From an uncultured Deferribacteraceae bacterium (GTDB taxonomy: Bacteria > Chrysiogenota > Deferribacteres > Deferribacterales > Mucispirillaceae), in the NCBI GenBank assembly GCA_947039055.1, contig CAMQYB010000063.1, positions 1-8,571 of the forward strand: 8,571 bases of DNA. The letters run 5' to 3'. Positions 5,968-8,571 of the stretch are shown in pieces (the first letter of the stretch is position 1; every line of letters begins with the position of its first letter). A program made the position numbers and the translations under genes. A model generated the notes under the pieces. It did not search any database and was not told the DNA's origin. It saw only the letters and a list, made by a program, of their open reading frames with translations.

Positions 5968-7788
5968 AGTAGAAAAAATATTGATATTGATATAGACATC
6001 AACTTAGCAGATATCTCTACAAACCCTGGTGTGTATATTTATCTTGATGCAAAATCTGTTCCTCTATATATCGGTAAAGCAAAAAATTTAAAATCAAGAA
6101 TATCATCATACTTTAACTCTAACAAAAAAAGTATAACGATAACTAAAATGTTATCTAAGGCTAAAGATGTTAAAACTATCATTACCAACAATGACGTTGA
6201 AGCGTATCTACTTGAAGCTAACTTAATTAAAACTGAACAACCACGATATAATATTCTGCTTAAAGATTCTAAAACTTATCCTTATGTAAAATTGACTAAC
6301 GAAAAATATTCAAGACTACTATACACTCGTCAGATCAATCTTGATGATGGAGATTATTACGGACCGTTTGTTGATGTTGGTGATCTTAGAACTTTACTCG
6401 ATCAACTGCAACGAACTTTTCCACTTAGAACTTGTACAGATAGACAGTTTGCTGAAGGTAAATTTTGTATAAAATATCAGATCAAAAGATGTTTAGCTCC
6501 TTGTGTAGATTACATATCACTAGAAGATTATCAAGAGATAAAAGATAACGTTAAAACATTTTTTAAAGGTAACATATCTGAAGTAAAAAGCAAAATGACA
6601 AAAATGATGCAACGATATTCATCTGAATTAAAATTTGAACAGGCTGCAAATATAAGAGATATACTTATATCGTTTGATAGGTTATTCTCTAAACAATCTG
6701 TGATCAATATAAACGATAATCGATCAATAGATCTATTCTATAAAGATACAATCAATGATATCACATCTATCACTCAACTTTTTATTCGTGGTGGAAAGTT
6801 GTTATCTATTAGAACACAATTTTTTAACGATGAGATTGAAGAGTTGTTAGAACAATTTGTTGTTCAATATTATAATAACCTTCGTCAATTTCCTGAACTT
6901 GTATATATTATTGGTGATGATTACTCAGATGGTTTAGAAGAAGTTTTATCAACACTTGCTAAACGAAAAGTTTTATTACGAAAAAGAGGCTACTCTGGAT
7001 TAATAGATATCGCAAAAGAGAACGCTGTAAAAGAAACAGAATCATATCTTAGAAATATCGCACGAAAAAATGATGTGCTATCTAAACTTTCATCTATGCT
7101 ATCTATAGAAAATATTAGAGGGATTGAGTGTATTGATATTTCTCACCTTTCTGGAGATCATACCGTTGGCGTATCTATCTGTTCGTACGACGGTGAATTT
7201 CTAAAATCTAAATATAGAAAATATCGTATTAAAGAAGCTACAAATGATGATTATAAATCTATGTATGAACTGTTCAATAGAAAGTTTGATAATATTGAAG
7301 AGAAGAGTGAAGAACAAGCTGATCTATATATTATTGACGGTGGGATAGGTCAATTATCGGTTGTATCTAAATTGTTATCTGATAGAAAATTGAGTGCAAA
7401 TATAATATCAATAAGTAAAAGTAGAAAAGATAAAAAGAATAGATTTGCTACAGAAATTGATATTGAAGAGGTTCATCTAATCGGCAGAAAAAATCCTGTG
7501 AAATTTAAACGTAACGATAACCTTCTACACTTTATAAAAAATATTAGAGATGAAGCTCATAGATTTGCGATAACTTATAGTAGAAAATTAGCACTCAATG
7601 CGATCACTAAATCACCTCTACTTGAAATTGATGGACTGGGGATTAAACGATTAAAAATAATATTGCAAACTATACCAGATATACATTCAAGAAAAAATCT
7701 AACCAAAGAAGAACTACTAAATTTAGTTAAAATACCAGATAATCTTGCTGAAAAAATAGTTACATATCTTAATCAAGAAAGTCATTAA
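5965..7788 (+). CDS. uvrC: Excinuclease ABC subunit C
   Basis: A 607-aa UvrC, full length. With UvrB on damaged DNA it makes both the 3' and 5' incisions of nucleotide excision repair. Domains in order: GIY-YIG nuclease (about 20-100; GVY at 22-24, YIGKAK at 35-40, probable metal-binding Glu84 in LLEANLIK); four cysteines C157, C168, C176 and C180 spaced as in the reported Fe-S cluster ligands of UvrC; UVR/UvrB-binding helix pair (about 204-238); RNase H-like endonuclease with a DDH triad visible as D391 (IDISH), D458 (IIDGG) and H532 (DEAHRFA); and two C-terminal helix-hairpin-helix motifs (about 548-603, first LLEIDGLGIKRLKIIL). The N-terminus has an Ile-Asp alternation (residues 6-12). It lies 42 bp after argJ on the same strand, probably in the same transcript; no functional link with arginine synthesis is known. 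Confidence 0.97.
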   Translation: MSRKNIDIDIDINLADISTNPGVYIYLDAKSVPLYIGKAKNLKSRISSYFNSNKKSITITKMLSKAKDVKTIITNNDVEAYLLEANLIKTEQPRYNILLKDSKTYPYVKLTNEKYSRLLYTRQINLDDGDYYGPFVDVGDLRTLLDQLQRTFPLRTCTDRQFAEGKFCIKYQIKRCLAPCVDYISLEDYQEIKDNVKTFFKGNISEVKSKMTKMMQRYSSELKFEQAANIRDILISFDRLFSKQSVININDNRSIDLFYKDTINDITSITQLFIRGGKLLSIRTQFFNDEIEELLEQFVVQYYNNLRQFPELVYIIGDDYSDGLEEVLSTLAKRKVLLRKRGYSGLIDIAKENAVKETESYLRNIARKNDVLSKLSSMLSIENIRGIECIDISHLSGDHTVGVSICSYDGEFLKSKYRKYRIKEATNDDYKSMYELFNRKFDNIEEKSEEQADLYIIDGGIGQLSVVSKLLSDRKLSANIISISKSRKDKKNRFATEIDIEEVHLIGRKNPVKFKRNDNLLHFIKNIRDEAHRFAITYSRKLALNAITKSPLLEIDGLGIKRLKIILQTIPDIHSRKNLTKEELLNLVKIPDNLAEKIVTYLNQESH

Positions 7789-7851
7789 AAATATTAAACT
7801 ATATTTATTATAAATTGAAATTTCTACTCAAAATTATATTTGAATAAAATA

Positions 7852-7877
7852 TAGCCCACACCAATTGGCATGGGCTA
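7852..7877. terminator. Bidirectional hairpin between uvrC and flagellin
   Basis: TAGCCCA (7852-7858) and TGGGCTA (7871-7877) form a perfect 7-bp stem. The 12-nt loop contains the palindrome CCAATTGG, so the whole 26-nt element is symmetrical apart from two mismatched CA pairs. A short T run follows on each strand (ACATTTTAAAT on plus, TATTTTATT on minus). The position, 63 nt after uvrC and facing a convergent flagellin gene, fits a shared rho-independent terminator, though the U tracts are modest. Confidence 0.6.
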
Positions 7878-7911
7878 ACATTTTAAATCTTTACTTATTG
7901 TTAAATATACA

Positions 7912-7947
7912 CCCTCTCCTTACGTTAAATACTAAATAAAGAGAGGG
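7912..7947. terminator. Second hairpin, downstream of the flagellin gene
   Basis: CCCTCTC (7912-7918) pairs perfectly with GAGAGGG (7941-7947) around a 22-nt loop. It starts 55 nt beyond the flagellin stop codon on the minus strand. No strong T run follows on either strand, so it could be an mRNA 3'-end stabilising stem and not the terminator itself. The rest of the 7789-8002 gap is plain AT-rich sequence. Confidence 0.4.
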
Positions 7948-8002
7948 ATAATTTATAACAATTCTAATTCCTAATCTACATTACTAACTACGCTTTAAAC
8001 TC

Positions 8003-8571
8003 TTATCTAAGAAGTTGTGCAGCGTACGATGGTAACTGATTAGCTTGTGCTAACATAGCTGATGCTGATTGTAGTAATACCTGTTCAGCTGCTAGTCTGC
8101 TTGATGCTTCTGCTATATCTAAATCTCTAATACGTGATTCAGCTACTAACATATTCTCTCTTGATACATCTAGATTTGTGATTGTAAAATCTAATCTATT
8201 CATCTGTGCTCCAACTACAGCTCTTGATGATGCTATCTCCTCTATCGCTTGATCTGCTTTTGTAATTGTACCTTGGGCATCATCAAACGTTAGAACTGTA
8301 GCTCCTTTAAGATTTAGTGTCTGCGTATCTAACCTACCTATTGAAATATCTAAAGTTTGACCTTCATTTGCTCCAATTGCTGCTTGTGTAGCATTATTCA
8401 CAATGTGTAATGTAGCTGTTGCTTTACCTGTTGCTTCAAATGACAATGAATTCGTTGCAGTCTTCCATAACGCTACTGATCCGATATTTTGATCTAGTTT
8501 AATATCAATATTTTGCAGAACATTACGCAGTATACCATCTGTTACTGTATCTGATCCGATCGTAACATTTG
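8003..8571 (-). CDS. Flagellin, C-terminal part (5' end outside window)
   Basis: The frame is open on the minus strand from the right edge to the stop at 8003, giving 188 codons of the C-terminal part; the start lies outside the window. The last 95 or so residues are a standard flagellin C-terminal domain: a helix with ADQAIEEIASSRAVVGAQMNRL, then the conserved TITNLDVSRENMLVAESRIRD stretch and a terminal helix ending AMLAQANQLPSYAAQLLR, with the common LLR end. These helices pack in the filament core (D0/D1). Upstream, IGANEGQTLDISIG is also typical of flagellins; the preceding strand-rich part belongs to the variable surface region. The protein is exported by the flagellar type III system and assembled into the filament. 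It is convergent with uvrC. The numbering of flagellin paralogues (fliC, flaA and so on) cannot be assigned. Confidence 0.93.
   Translation of the reverse strand, partial: NVTIGSDTVTDGILRNVLQNIDIKLDQNIGSVALWKTATNSLSFEATGKATATLHIVNNATQAAIGANEGQTLDISIGRLDTQTLNLKGATVLTFDDAQGTITKADQAIEEIASSRAVVGAQMNRLDFTITNLDVSRENMLVAESRIRDLDIAEASSRLAAEQVLLQSASAMLAQANQLPSYAAQLLR

Overview
The window is AT-rich bacterial chromosome, roughly 30% GC by eye. It reads as a Gram-negative, flagellated bacterium: there is a flagellin, a signal-peptide-bearing porin-like outer-membrane protein and a secreted Sel1-repeat protein. The standard genetic code fits (TGA as stop, Trp as TGG). A low-GC member of a deltaproteobacterial, SAR324-like or Deferribacteres-like lineage would fit, but nothing here fixes the taxon. 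I see no insertion sequence, integrase, CRISPR array, tRNA or rRNA.

Left block, minus strand (1-865): a strong promoter (TTGACA, 17 bp, TATAGT) drives a two-gene operon. The first gene encodes a small SRPBCC/polyketide-cyclase-like protein. The second encodes a MarR-family repressor that runs off the left edge. The two overlap by ATGA. Two overlapping 22-bp near-palindromes cover the -10 and the predicted transcription start, which suggests autoregulation by the MarR protein. This is the most interesting regulatory structure in the window.

Middle block, plus strand (1074-3263): a secreted protein with about five Sel1 repeats is followed by a probable outer-membrane beta-barrel of 423 aa with its own promoter. 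Neither has an assignable specific function.

Right-centre block (3311-7788): a DUF167/YggU protein on the minus strand is divergent from a compact plus-strand cluster argC-argJ-uvrC. ArgC and ArgJ are arginine-biosynthesis enzymes whose genes are 2 bp apart. UvrC is the nucleotide-excision-repair endonuclease, starts at TTG, and follows argJ after 42 bp. All three are full length with catalytic residues intact.

Right edge (7789-8571): two hairpins lie between uvrC and a convergent flagellin gene, of which the C-terminal 188 codons are visible. Most of the window is ordinary chromosomal content. I found no convincing evidence of a novel system beyond the MarR/SRPBCC control region and the unassigned barrel protein.
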